Shown in pieces: positions 35,114 to 43,972 of a stretch of DNA of 64,000 nt (within the stretch, counting starts at the first letter, position 1; each line of letters begins with the position of its first letter). Where the stretch lies: NCBI RefSeq assembly GCF_007830545.1, contig NZ_VLLF01000009.1:124001-188000 (forward strand). The letters are read 5' to 3'. The translations under genes were made by a program, and so were the position numbers. The notes under the pieces are model-generated. The model made no database searches. It had not been told where the DNA came from and was given only the letters and a program-made list of their open reading frames with translations. Source of the DNA: Roseibium hamelinense. GTDB lineage: Bacteria; Pseudomonadota; Alphaproteobacteria; Rhizobiales; Stappiaceae.

Positions 35114-35905
35114 TTATTGGTCTGCCGGAACCTCAACGGTGTAGTTGAGCGGCATCCGCCCCCCATCAGCCATGATAGTTTGACCGGTTACGTAACTGGC
35201 ATCAGATGAAGCCAAAAATGCCGCAACCCCGGCTATTTCTGATGGCTCACCAATGCGAAGCATTGGTGTACGTGACAAAATGCGATTTCTCGCAGCTGGA
35301 TCGCTGTTCACCGATGCTAGCATTTCAGTCATGATCGAACCAGGACCGATGGCATTAACACGAATCCCGTATTTCGCCAGAGCCAAAGCAGTGGTTTTCG
35401 TTAGCTGAGACATTCCCCCTTTAGAAACGCAATATGGGATCTGGTTCGGGATCGCGATCACAGAGTTCACAGAGGACATGTTTATGATGGTACCCGGCTC
35501 GCCGCCGCCTTCCACCTTTTCAACCATGTGGCGCGCAACAGCTTGCGAACACAAGAATGCGCCCTTCAGATTGATCGAAAGCACGCGGTCGAAATCGTCT
35601 TCCTCAAGCTCCAAGAAATCTGCACCGACGACAATCCCGGCATTGTTCACCAGAATATCGATGTCACCATATGCGTTCAGTGTTTCGGCTACCATGTTGC
35701 GAACATCAAGACGCTCGGCGACATTGCAGTGAATATACATAATGTCGCCAAGGCTCTTAAGATCGTCAGCAGCTGCCTGCCCGGCTTCATCGTCAACGTC
35801 CGCCAAAACAACTTTGGCACCATCCATCACGAAACGTTTTGCAACAGCAAAGCCGATGCCGCGGGAGGCGCCGGTGATTATGGCAACCTTATTTTCAAGA
35901 GACAC
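35114..35905 (-). CDS. SDR-family oxidoreductase
   Basis: 263 residues of the classical short-chain dehydrogenase type. NAD(P) motif TGASRGIG (11-18), NNAG (87-90), Asn112/113 region, Ser144/145 and the YCVSK active site (Tyr158, Lys162). Asp36 in VLADVDD favours NAD(H). The C-terminal end has TGQTIMADGGRMPLNY. It resembles FabG-like and glucose-dehydrogenase-like proteins; the substrate is unclear. It lies 129 bases downstream of the 3' end of prpE's partner region in the same direction, but without sign of an operon. Confidence 0.88.
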   Translation of the reverse strand: MSLENKVAIITGASRGIGFAVAKRFVMDGAKVVLADVDDEAGQAAADDLKSLGDIMYIHCNVAERLDVRNMVAETLNAYGDIDILVNNAGIVVGADFLELEEDDFDRVLSINLKGAFLCSQAVARHMVEKVEGGGEPGTIINMSSVNSVIAIPNQIPYCVSKGGMSQLTKTTALALAKYGIRVNAIGPGSIMTEMLASVNSDPAARNRILSRTPMLRIGEPSEIAGVAAFLASSDASYVTGQTIMADGGRMPLNYTVEVPADQ

Positions 35906-36034
35906 GGATGACCTCAGTTTTCAAAAAATTGATTAAGAGCGAATAGCAGTCGGCTCCGCTCGCCAGAGCGCAGACCATAAGTGTGTACAGGCATTATGTC
36001 GATGGCCGTTTTACCGGACAATAAACCGGCCTGC

Positions 36035-37948
36035 TCAGGACGCTTTTGACAAACCATGTTCCGCAAGCGCCGAGGTAATTTCATCCAGAATCGCCGGGTC
36101 ATCAATGGTCGCTGGCATCTTGTAAGCTTCGCCGTCTGCAATCTGACGCATCGTTCCGCGCAGGATTTTGCCGGACCGGGTTTTAGGGAGCCGGTCAACC
36201 GTGATTGCGATCTTGAACGCGGCCACAGGACCGATCCGCTCCCGCACCAGCTTGATCAACTCCGCCTCGATTTCCGAATGCGGCCGGCTAACCCCTGCCT
36301 TCAACACCACAAAACCACAAGGCAACTGGCCTTTCAATTCATCTGCAATTCCGATAACCGCACACTCCGCTACGTCCTTGTGTGCGGCCAGGACTTCTTC
36401 CATCGCACCAGTGGAAAGACGGTGGCCAGCCACATTGATGATGTCGTCCGTACGGGCCATGATCGACAGATAGCCATCCGCGTCGATTGTCCCTGCGTCC
36501 GACGTCTTGTAATAGCCTGGAAATTCGGCCAGGTAGGCATCGAAGAAACGTTTGTCTGCATTCCACAATGTCGGAAAGCATCCCGGAGGCAATGGCAACT
36601 TCACGACAATGTTGCCCAGCGTATCAGTAGCCAGCGGATGACCGGCATCGTCTAGGATCTGAACGTCATATCCTGGCATCGGCACCGTGGGCGACCCAGG
36701 CTTTACCGGCAATCGCCCCAGACCAAGCGGGTTGCCAACAATGCACCAGCCGGTTTCGGTCTGCCACCAATGATCGACAATCGGAACACCCAGTTTTTCG
36801 GCTGCCCAATTAACTGTTTCTGGATCAGCCCGTTCACCAGCCAAAAACAGCGATCGGTACTGCGACAAGTCATATTGTTCTAAGAACGTCCCTTCTGGAT
36901 CCTCTTTCCGAATAGCTCGAAACGCTGTCGGCGCAGTGAAAAGAGAAACCACATTATGTTCAGAAATAACGCGCCAGAAAACACCGGCATCAGGCGTTCC
37001 AACTGGCTTGCCCTCGAAAACAACCGTGGTGCACCCGTGCAGCAGCGGCGCATAAACAATGTAGGAATGACCGACCACCCAACCGACATCAGAAGCAGCC
37101 CAAAACACTTCACCTGGCTGGATATCATAGAGGTTGGTCATGGACCATTTTAGAGCAACCATGTGGCCACCGTTGTCACGGACAACGCCTTTGGGCTGTC
37201 CAGTGGTGCCACTGGTATAAAGCACGTACAGCGGATCGGTCGCCTTCACCGGGACGCAGTCTATTGTCCTGCCCGACGACAACGCATCGGCCATCGCCGC
37301 ACCAAGGTCAATATCTTTCCCGGCAACGATGTTTGCTGCGGCTTGATCGCGCTGAATGACAAAGCAAGTGTCCGGCTTATGTGACGCTTGGAAGATGGCT
37401 TCATCCACCAAAGGTTTATAGGCAATAATCCGTCCGGGCTCGATGCCGCAGGAGGCGGCAATGATTGCTTTTGGCGCGGCATCATCGATCCGGGTCGCTA
37501 GTTCATTGGCTGCAAAACCGCCGAAGACGACCGAATGAATTGCCCCGAGTCTTGCGCAGGCAAGCATCGCCATGACCGCCTCAGGTATCATCGGCATGTA
37601 AATGATGACCCGATCACCCTTGGAAATACCACTGTCAGACAAAACGGCAGCCATCGCCTGAACGTGGCTAAGGAGTTCTGAATAGGTGTAGGTTTTCTGG
37701 GACCCGGTAATGGGGCTGTCGTATATCAAAGCGGGCTGGCCAGGACGCCCTCGTTCGACATGCCGATCAAGGCAGTTGTAGCAAGTATTGCACTCCCAGT
37801 CAGGAAACCAGCGTCCATATTGGCCAGCATCGGGATCGAAGACTTGATTGGTAGTTGAAGTCCAGTCGATTTCATGAGCTGCTCTTTGCCAGAAACCCAT
37901 CGGGTCACTCTTCCAAGACTGGTAGGTTTCTTGGTACCGGCTTGCCAT
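36035..37948 (-). CDS. prpE: Propionyl-CoA synthetase
   Basis: 637 residues from the ATG at 37948 (GGAGG nine bases upstream; an ATG two codons before is too close to it). It is of the acetyl/propionyl-CoA synthetase family: MASRYQETYQSWKSDPMGFWQRAA start with the ACAS_N domain, the PrpE-specific NTCYNCLDRHVE, ATP motif YTSGTTGQPKGVVRDNGGH, WWQTETGW and the catalytic lysine in TRSGKILRGTMRQIADGE. It activates propionate to propionyl-CoA. No prp or mut gene is adjacent, so propionyl-CoA would go to the general methylmalonyl pathway or to 2-methylcitrate elsewhere. Confidence 0.93.
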   Translation of the reverse strand: MASRYQETYQSWKSDPMGFWQRAAHEIDWTSTTNQVFDPDAGQYGRWFPDWECNTCYNCLDRHVERGRPGQPALIYDSPITGSQKTYTYSELLSHVQAMAAVLSDSGISKGDRVIIYMPMIPEAVMAMLACARLGAIHSVVFGGFAANELATRIDDAAPKAIIAASCGIEPGRIIAYKPLVDEAIFQASHKPDTCFVIQRDQAAANIVAGKDIDLGAAMADALSSGRTIDCVPVKATDPLYVLYTSGTTGQPKGVVRDNGGHMVALKWSMTNLYDIQPGEVFWAASDVGWVVGHSYIVYAPLLHGCTTVVFEGKPVGTPDAGVFWRVISEHNVVSLFTAPTAFRAIRKEDPEGTFLEQYDLSQYRSLFLAGERADPETVNWAAEKLGVPIVDHWWQTETGWCIVGNPLGLGRLPVKPGSPTVPMPGYDVQILDDAGHPLATDTLGNIVVKLPLPPGCFPTLWNADKRFFDAYLAEFPGYYKTSDAGTIDADGYLSIMARTDDIINVAGHRLSTGAMEEVLAAHKDVAECAVIGIADELKGQLPCGFVVLKAGVSRPHSEIEAELIKLVRERIGPVAAFKIAITVDRLPKTRSGKILRGTMRQIADGEAYKMPATIDDPAILDEITSALAEHGLSKAS

Positions 37949-38133
37949 TTTCATGATCCTCCCATGATGCAAGGCTGCGTCGCAACTCGCGCCCGTTTAA
38001 ATTCACAGTGCGGTATCTATAGGACAACTTGCAAGGCAGAACGGATAAGACATTCGCAGGGATCGGGACTTTACGTAGAGCTGCGCGGTGTGCTTGGGTC
38101 CGTTTCCCTTCAACGAAGCCGTTTCAGCAAAAA

Positions 38134-38895
38134 ATGACACCAATCCTTGATCCTTGGTTTTACGCTGCTGCGATACCTGCCGTTTTTGTCGTTGGACTGT
38201 CGAAGGGTGGTTTCGGCGGCACTCTGGCCATGCTTGGTGTCCCGGCTATGGCGCTGGTGATTTCACCAATTCAGGCTGCAGGCATCATGCTTCCTATTCT
38301 TGTCGTGATGGATGGGATCGCGTTGCTAGCCTATCGCGGGCGGGCAGACTGGTTATCCCTGCGAATTCTGTTGCCCGCAGCTATTGCGGGCATTTGCATC
38401 GGCTGGCTCACTGCCACGTACGTGAACGATGGCATGGTTGTTCTTCTGGTAGGGATATTGTCTCTGTTGTTCGTTGCTGATTACGTTTTCGAGAGAAATA
38501 GCCGCCAAACAGCGTCCAAACATAACCCGCTCAAAGGCGGCCTATGGGGCACAATTGCAGGATTTACGAGTTTCGTAAGCCATACGGGCGGTCCACCATT
38601 TCAGCTTTATGTGGTTCCTTTGCGGCTGGAGCCCGCCCTTTTCGCCGGAACAGCGGTTATTTTTTTCGCCGCCGTCAATGCAATGAAGCTTGTGCCGTAC
38701 TACTACCTCGACCAGTTTGACGCGACAAACATAGCAACATCGTTGGTGCTGCTTCCCATTGCTCCAATCGCAACACTTTGTGGCGTATGGCTGGTCAAGA
38801 AGATTGACACTGAAACCTTCTATCGGCTGATTTATGCACTGATGCTTTTGATCGGTTGCAAACTTATATTTGACGGCATCGCATCCCTAACCTGA
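38134..38895 (+). CDS. TauE/SafE-family permease
   Basis: 253 residues from the ATG at 38134, 186 bases away from divergent prpE. Eight helices are predicted by eye. The family's pattern is seen in VVGLSKGGFGGTLAMLGVPAMAL (18-40) and the second repeat LWGTIAGFTSFVSHTGGPPFQLYVVPLRL. Such proteins export sulfite, sulfoacetate or other organic acids. No sulfur gene is adjacent. The ribosome site is weak. Confidence 0.9.
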   Translation: MTPILDPWFYAAAIPAVFVVGLSKGGFGGTLAMLGVPAMALVISPIQAAGIMLPILVVMDGIALLAYRGRADWLSLRILLPAAIAGICIGWLTATYVNDGMVVLLVGILSLLFVADYVFERNSRQTASKHNPLKGGLWGTIAGFTSFVSHTGGPPFQLYVVPLRLEPALFAGTAVIFFAAVNAMKLVPYYYLDQFDATNIATSLVLLPIAPIATLCGVWLVKKIDTETFYRLIYALMLLIGCKLIFDGIASLT

Positions 38896-39068
38896 TGAGA
38901 GACGTTGTGTTTTTAACGTCAGAGTTCCATGCCCATAAAAATCCACTGAAATTTCATTAGAATTTGCCCCTTTACGATTGTGGCAAATTTAAGAAATGGC
39001 TGTTTGATTGCCGCCGCATATCGCCAATCCGGCTGCATTGATGCCATTTCAATGCTGCAACCAGAAAC

Positions 39069-39779
39069 ATGGCCATGAACCAAGAAACCGCAACGAAAAC
39101 AGCATGGCCTTCCGGCGTTCAAAATAGGGGGCGAAAACTCTACAATATGCATAGGTGGATGGCAGTCGCCGTCTACTCACTGCTCTTGTTAGTAGTTGGA
39201 TCGGAAGCTCAAGGCCGCCAGCGGGCGCTAGACAGCTACTTCGATTGCGGCCATTTCATATCGTTCGTGAGTAGAGTGAACGGACCTGACTGGAACTGGA
39301 GCGAAACAAAGAACGCGATCAGAACATTTAAAGAAATCGATCGCCGGGAAATCGAGTACCTGTACACATCCTGCTATGCTATTTTATTGGATGTAATCGC
39401 AAAAAAAGGCACGCAGGAACAGTTCCACATCCTCAAACAACAAATGGCACTTGTTAGTGTTACAGAAGGGGACCTTATACTGATCAAGCATATTCCAGAC
39501 AAAATTTTAAAAGACCCGAAGATAAGACATCTTCTTGCAAATTACATTCAATACGTAACGGACCGTCTTCAAGTTATTCTGCTAACAGGCGATGTAGTGC
39601 GTAAAAACACTATTGCATACAACTGCTTACAAGACATCGGCATTTCAGAGTTGTGTGTCAAAATTCTCAGGAAGGAGTATGGGCGCTTCCGGTCCGCACG
39701 TGTCGAAAAAGAGATCCAAGAGCTTTTCCGCCCTGCCTATGACCGCCCGGATCCATTTATTTCCACGTCCACTCAGTAA
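39069..39779 (+). CDS. Orphan exported protein, unrecognised
   Basis: 236 residues from 39069; an ATG at 39147 would give 210 residues with a signal peptide directly at the start (MHRWMAVAVYSLLLLVVGSEAQG), and either choice gives an exported protein. The mature part is helical and charged with single cysteines (DCGHFI, TSCYAIL, YNCLQDIG, ELCVKIL), four of which could pair. Codon and base use is more AT-rich than neighbours, with many Ile, Lys and Tyr codons such as ATA and AAA. No domain is recognised. The flanks are a TauE-like permease and an acyl-CoA ligase, unrelated. It may have been acquired. Confidence 0.65.
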   Translation: MAMNQETATKTAWPSGVQNRGRKLYNMHRWMAVAVYSLLLLVVGSEAQGRQRALDSYFDCGHFISFVSRVNGPDWNWSETKNAIRTFKEIDRREIEYLYTSCYAILLDVIAKKGTQEQFHILKQQMALVSVTEGDLILIKHIPDKILKDPKIRHLLANYIQYVTDRLQVILLTGDVVRKNTIAYNCLQDIGISELCVKILRKEYGRFRSARVEKEIQELFRPAYDRPDPFISTSTQ

Positions 39780-39875
39780 CTCGCTGTAGCTCGACGAAGC
39801 ACCCGCCCATCGGCGCATTGCGGAATCAGATAATTCCCGCTTTCATGCTCTCCAACCACATGGGAGGAAATAACG

Positions 39876-41510
39876 ATGGACGCGGCCTCTAGCCCCTATG
39901 AAGTTGGACTTGAAAAGAACCAGGCGAACTTTGCGCAATTGAGTCCTTTGAGCTTCTTGGCAAGAGCGGCAGATGTGTTTCCTGACCATCCTGCAGTAGT
40001 TCACGGCAGTCAAAAGTCCACCTACAGGACCTTCTACAATCGTTCGAAACAGCTGGCTTCATCACTACGAAAAATCGGTGTACGCAAAGCGGACACTGTC
40101 ACCGTCATGCTGCCGAATGTGCCGCCAATGCTTGAAGCGCATTATGGCGTACCAATGACGAAAGCCGTCCTTCACTCGCTGAACACCCGTTTGGACGCGC
40201 AAGTTATAGCTTTCCAGCTCGATCACGCCAACACGAAGGTGTTAATCACAGACCGGGAATACGCGCCCGTCATGAAAGAGGCCCTCAAGCTGGCAAAAGT
40301 CAAACCTGTCGTCATCGACTACTCTGACACGGAGTTCCCCCAAGCTGGCGAGCGCTTGGGCACCTTGGACTATGATGAGTTTGTGAGTAGTGGAGACCCG
40401 GAATTTGAGTGGTCCCTTCCGGACGATGAATGGGACGCAATCACGCTCAACTACACTTCCGGTACAACAGGCAATCCGAAAGGCGTGGTCTATCACCATC
40501 GCGGAGCGTATTTGCTGGCCCAAGCGAACATCATCACTGCGTCCATGGCAAAGCATCCGGTCTATCTTTGGACACTGCCAATGTTTCATTGCAATGGTTG
40601 GTGCTTCCCATGGTCAATGTCCGTAGTGGCCGGCACCCATGTCTGCCTGCGCTGGGTGAGGCCAAAAGCCCTGTGGGACGCGCTTGCCGATGAAGGCGTC
40701 AGCCATCTGTGCGGGGCTCCAATCATCATGTCAACACTCCTGAATGCTGCACCGGACGACAAGCGCGAGCTGTTGAACAAAGTTGAATTTTTCACAGCGG
40801 CTGCCCCGCCTCCAGAAAGCGTGCTTGCCGCCATGAGTGCGGCTGGTTTCAATGTGACCCATTTGTACGGACTGACAGAGGTCTATGGGCCCGCGGTCGT
40901 CAATGATTGGAAAACCGAATGGGATGAGTTGCCGGCCGCCGAACAAGCGGCAAAAAAAGCGCGCCAAGGCGTGCGATATATTGCACTTGAAGCCCTGAGT
41001 GTTCTTGATCCCCAAACACTCGAAGAAGTGCCTTCTGACGGTCAGACACTGGGAGAAGTTATGTTCCGGGGCAACGTCGTAATGAAGGGATATCTTAGGA
41101 ACCCCGAAGCAACTTCGGAGGCGTTCGCCGGCGGCTGGTTCCACTCAGGAGATCTGGGGGTACTGCATCCAGACGGATACGTTCAGCTGAAAGACCGTTC
41201 CAAAGACATCATTATCTCCGGCGGTGAAAACATTTCATCGATTGAAATTGAAGACGTCTTGTACAAACACCCGGATGTTATGTCAGCCGCCGTGGTCGCG
41301 CGGCCGGACGAGAAATGGGGTGAAACGCCGTGCGCGTTCATCGAATTGCGCCAGGGGGCCGAGCCGTCAGAGCAAGACATCACTAACTTCTGCCGGAACC
41401 ATATGGCAAATTTTAAGGCTCCGAAAACAGTCATATTCACCGAGCTTCCAAAGACATCGACCGGCAAGATTCAGAAATTTGCCTTGCGGGAGCAGGCCAA
41501 GAACCTGTGA
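39876..41510 (+). CDS. Acyl-CoA ligase, medium-chain/DmdB-like
   Basis: 544 residues, with GGGAGG ahead of the ATG. Adenylate-forming motifs: YTSGTTGNPKGVVYHHRGAY, LPMFHCNGWCFPW, HLYGLTEVYGPAVV, GWFHSGDLGVLHPDGY, and the C-terminal catalytic lysine in PKTSTGKIQKFALREQ. The FHCNGWCFPW motif and the length match the group that includes methylmercaptopropionate-CoA ligase (DmdB) of DMSP-degrading marine bacteria and many medium-chain or aryl acyl-CoA ligases. No dmd genes are adjacent, so the substrate is open. It ends at a hairpin terminator. Confidence 0.9.
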   Translation: MDAASSPYEVGLEKNQANFAQLSPLSFLARAADVFPDHPAVVHGSQKSTYRTFYNRSKQLASSLRKIGVRKADTVTVMLPNVPPMLEAHYGVPMTKAVLHSLNTRLDAQVIAFQLDHANTKVLITDREYAPVMKEALKLAKVKPVVIDYSDTEFPQAGERLGTLDYDEFVSSGDPEFEWSLPDDEWDAITLNYTSGTTGNPKGVVYHHRGAYLLAQANIITASMAKHPVYLWTLPMFHCNGWCFPWSMSVVAGTHVCLRWVRPKALWDALADEGVSHLCGAPIIMSTLLNAAPDDKRELLNKVEFFTAAAPPPESVLAAMSAAGFNVTHLYGLTEVYGPAVVNDWKTEWDELPAAEQAAKKARQGVRYIALEALSVLDPQTLEEVPSDGQTLGEVMFRGNVVMKGYLRNPEATSEAFAGGWFHSGDLGVLHPDGYVQLKDRSKDIIISGGENISSIEIEDVLYKHPDVMSAAVVARPDEKWGETPCAFIELRQGAEPSEQDITNFCRNHMANFKAPKTVIFTELPKTSTGKIQKFALREQAKNL

Positions 41511-41528
41511 ATTTTCTAAATGTAAAAA

Positions 41529-41556
41529 CGCCGCGGACAATCCGCGGCGCTTTGTT
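41529..41556 (+). terminator. Terminator after the acyl-CoA ligase
   Basis: CGCCGCGGA (41529-41537), loop CAA, TCCGCGGCG (41541-41549), followed by CTTTGTTTG. A strong stem with an interrupted T run. Confidence 0.8.
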
Positions 41557-41574
41557 TGTAATGTGACAATGCGC

Positions 41575-41754
41575 TCAATGCAGAGTGTCGGTTTTTCGTA
41601 TTCGCTCAATCTGCTCTTTGAGTTTTAATTTCTTTCGTTTGAGGTCTGTCAGTTCCAAAGAGTCGGTACTCGGGTGAAGAAGAGCGTCCTCAATCTTCCG
41701 TTCCATTTCGGCGTGACGGCGCTGAAGTTCTTCGAGATGCGACTGCATGGACAT
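41575..41754 (-). CDS. DUF465 (YdcH-type) small protein A
   Basis: 59 residues from the ATG at 41754, which has GGAGG seven bases upstream. It is a helical hairpin: HLEELQRRHAEMERKIEDALL, a Pro-Ser turn with DSLELTDLKRKKLKLKEQIERIR. The DUF465 core is LKRKKLKLKEQI. Role unknown. It is divergent from the second DUF465 gene, 285 bases away. Confidence 0.9.
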   Translation of the reverse strand: MSMQSHLEELQRRHAEMERKIEDALLHPSTDSLELTDLKRKKLKLKEQIERIRKTDTLH

Positions 41755-42039
41755 GGAATAACCTCCTGTCTGTTGGCTCAACCGGTCTATCGTGCCATAG
41801 GAAAATAAGGCTTGTCGATTGCAGATTATGCATAGCCAGCTAGTTTCGCCGTCAAAATGTGCAAACCGGAGGACAAGCTTAGGAAGCTCTTAAGTTCGAA
41901 GCCCATACGCCGTGAATTAATTGCGTTTTTTGGAAAGGAAATTGCGTACGCGCACAACTTGAATGAACCGGCAAGACTTGCTCTTCACGTTTGAGCTTGT
42001 CATAGGAAAGGACCGGTATGCGAAAGTCAGGGGAACAAG

Positions 42040-42246
42040 ATGTCGGACGAGGATGAAAATGCTCTGCGCAGGGAGCTCGCACAGCTTCGCCAAGAGCATC
42101 GGGACCTCGACGTTGCGGTGGAGGCACTGGGCGCGACAGCCAACTCCGACGCGCTTCAACTACAGAGGCTTAAAAAACGAAAACTCATGATTAAGGATCG
42201 GATTGCTCAGCTCGAAGACAAGCTGTTTCCTGACATAATTGCGTAA
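42040..42246 (+). CDS. DUF465 (YdcH-type) small protein B
   Basis: 68 residues, with AGGGGAA upstream. The pattern is the same as in the neighbouring paralog: LRRELAQLRQEHRDLDVAVEAL, then LQRLKKRKLMIKDRIAQLEDKLFPDIIA. The C-terminal FPDIIA is typical of the copy next to purE in rhizobia. A charged coiled-coil protein of unknown function. It lies 90 bases before purE and may be co-transcribed. Confidence 0.9.
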   Translation: MSDEDENALRRELAQLRQEHRDLDVAVEALGATANSDALQLQRLKKRKLMIKDRIAQLEDKLFPDIIA

Positions 42247-42336
42247 ACGTAGGCTTGGGCACTGCTAAGCCTTGCATGTAGCTTAGACCTGCATATACTC
42301 CGCGCCTTTCCGGGCAATGACAGGGATCACGCGCAT

Positions 42337-42825
42337 ATGGCCAAGGCGGATGTCGCAATTATCATGGGCAGTCAATCCGATTGGCCAACAATGAAACATG
42401 CGGCCGAAGTTTTGGACGCACTCGGCATCTCCTACGACGCACGCATTGTGTCCGCGCACCGTACGCCAGATCGCATGTACGAATTCGCGAAAGGCGCGAA
42501 AGCTGCGGGTTTCAAAATCATTATAGCCGGCGCCGGCGGCGCCGCACATCTGCCTGGTATGACAGCTTCCCTGACCCCCCTTCCGGTGTTCGGTGTCCCG
42601 GTCGAAAGCAAGTGCTTGTCAGGCGAGGACAGCCTTTTGTCAATCGTGCAAATGCCAGGTGGAATTCCTGTTGGAACCCTTGCCATTGGAAAAGCAGGAG
42701 CGACAAATGCCGCTCTTTTGGCGGCTGCTGTATTGGCCTTGTCGGACAAACTCATTGAGCAAAAGCTTGAGGACTTCCGCAGCGCTAAGACAGCATCCGT
42801 CGGAGAGCGCCCTTTAGACGCCTAA
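42337..42825 (+). CDS. purE: N5-carboxyaminoimidazole ribonucleotide mutase
   Basis: 162 residues, the length of class I PurE. Motifs are [15 protein letters not shown] (8-22), [14 protein letters not shown] with the catalytic His (43-56) and [15 protein letters not shown] (64-78). It interconverts N5-CAIR and CAIR in purine synthesis. purK follows after 35 bases, as its partner that makes N5-CAIR. Confidence 0.95.
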   Translation: MAKADVAIIMGSQSDWPTMKHAAEVLDALGISYDARIVSAHRTPDRMYEFAKGAKAAGFKIIIAGAGGAAHLPGMTASLTPLPVFGVPVESKCLSGEDSLLSIVQMPGGIPVGTLAIGKAGATNAALLAAAVLALSDKLIEQKLEDFRSAKTASVGERPLDA

Positions 42826-42860
42826 GCGCATGCCGCGTTGCATTCGGAGCACAACAGCCC

Positions 42861-43952
42861 ATGACCTCAGCGAAACAACTTCGCCCCGGTGACACAATCG
42901 GCATATTGGGCGGTGGCCAACTCGGGCGAATGCTGGCGATATCGGCAGCTGAGCTCGGTCTGAAATGCCATATTTTTTGCCCGGACGAAAACAGTCCAGC
43001 CTTTGAAGTTGCGGACAAGGCGACGATCGCAGATTATACTGATCTGCACGCGCTCGATTCATTTGCGGCCGATTGCTTCGCTATAACCTACGAGTTTGAG
43101 AACGTACCCGGAGAGACCGCCGAACGCCTTGCTGCCACTTCAGTTGTGCGTCCGTCCGCAAAGGCGCTGGAGATTGCTCAGGACCGCTTGTCGGAAAAGG
43201 ATTTCCTATCAGGATCGGGTATCGCACTTGCGTCCTATCAAAGGATCGACAATCAAAATGATCTGGAGAACGCACTCATCAAAAACGGTGGCCGCGGCGT
43301 ATTAAAGACCAGGCGCTTTGGGTATGATGGTAAAGGCCAGGTCATGATCCGCTCAATGACAGATGCAAAGACAGCTCTTGAGCAACTGGGGCATGCGCCT
43401 GCAGTTCTCGAAGAGCTGGTGTCGTTCGACCGGGAAGTTTCGGTAATTGTTGCACGCGATGTGACTGGAAGCTCTGCCACTTACGAACTTACCGAAAACG
43501 TTCACGAAAACCACGTTCTTAAAACGTCGACGGTTCCGGCAAATGTAGACCAAAAAGTGGATGTGGCTGCTCAGGCCATCGCGGTAAAAATCGCGGATGC
43601 CCTCGACTACATCGGGGTAATGGGTGTCGAAATGTTCTTGGTCAAAACAGTCGGTGGTGACCGCCTGCTGGTCAATGAAATAGCGCCGCGCGTTCACAAC
43701 TCGGGGCATTGGACCCAGGACGCATGTTTGACATCTCAATTTGAGCAACACATCCGTGCGGTCGCAGGCTGGCCACTGGGCTCCACCAAACGACATTCCA
43801 ATGTGATCATGCATAACCTGATCGGTGATGACGTCACTGGTTACGGCAACGTTCTTCAAGAGCCGAACGCGCGGCTACATCTTTACGGGAAAGCGGAGGC
43901 GCGCCCGGGCCGGAAGATGGGCCACGTCAATCGACTGTCGCCGCGGGCCTGA
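42861..43952 (+). CDS. purK: N5-carboxyaminoimidazole ribonucleotide synthase
   Basis: 363 residues. ATP-grasp enzyme: GILGGGQLGRMLA (13-25), LSEKDFLSGSGIALASY, KTRRFGYDGKGQVMI, PAVLEELVSFDREVSVIVAR, and the metal-binding RLLVNEIAPRVHNSGHWTQDAC. It makes N5-CAIR from AIR, ATP and bicarbonate. Second gene of purEK; convergent with the MATE gene, 20 bases apart, without an obvious terminator. Confidence 0.96.
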   Translation: MTSAKQLRPGDTIGILGGGQLGRMLAISAAELGLKCHIFCPDENSPAFEVADKATIADYTDLHALDSFAADCFAITYEFENVPGETAERLAATSVVRPSAKALEIAQDRLSEKDFLSGSGIALASYQRIDNQNDLENALIKNGGRGVLKTRRFGYDGKGQVMIRSMTDAKTALEQLGHAPAVLEELVSFDREVSVIVARDVTGSSATYELTENVHENHVLKTSTVPANVDQKVDVAAQAIAVKIADALDYIGVMGVEMFLVKTVGGDRLLVNEIAPRVHNSGHWTQDACLTSQFEQHIRAVAGWPLGSTKRHSNVIMHNLIGDDVTGYGNVLQEPNARLHLYGKAEARPGRKMGHVNRLSPRA

Positions 43953-43972
43953 CCCGACTCCCTTTATGCTCC

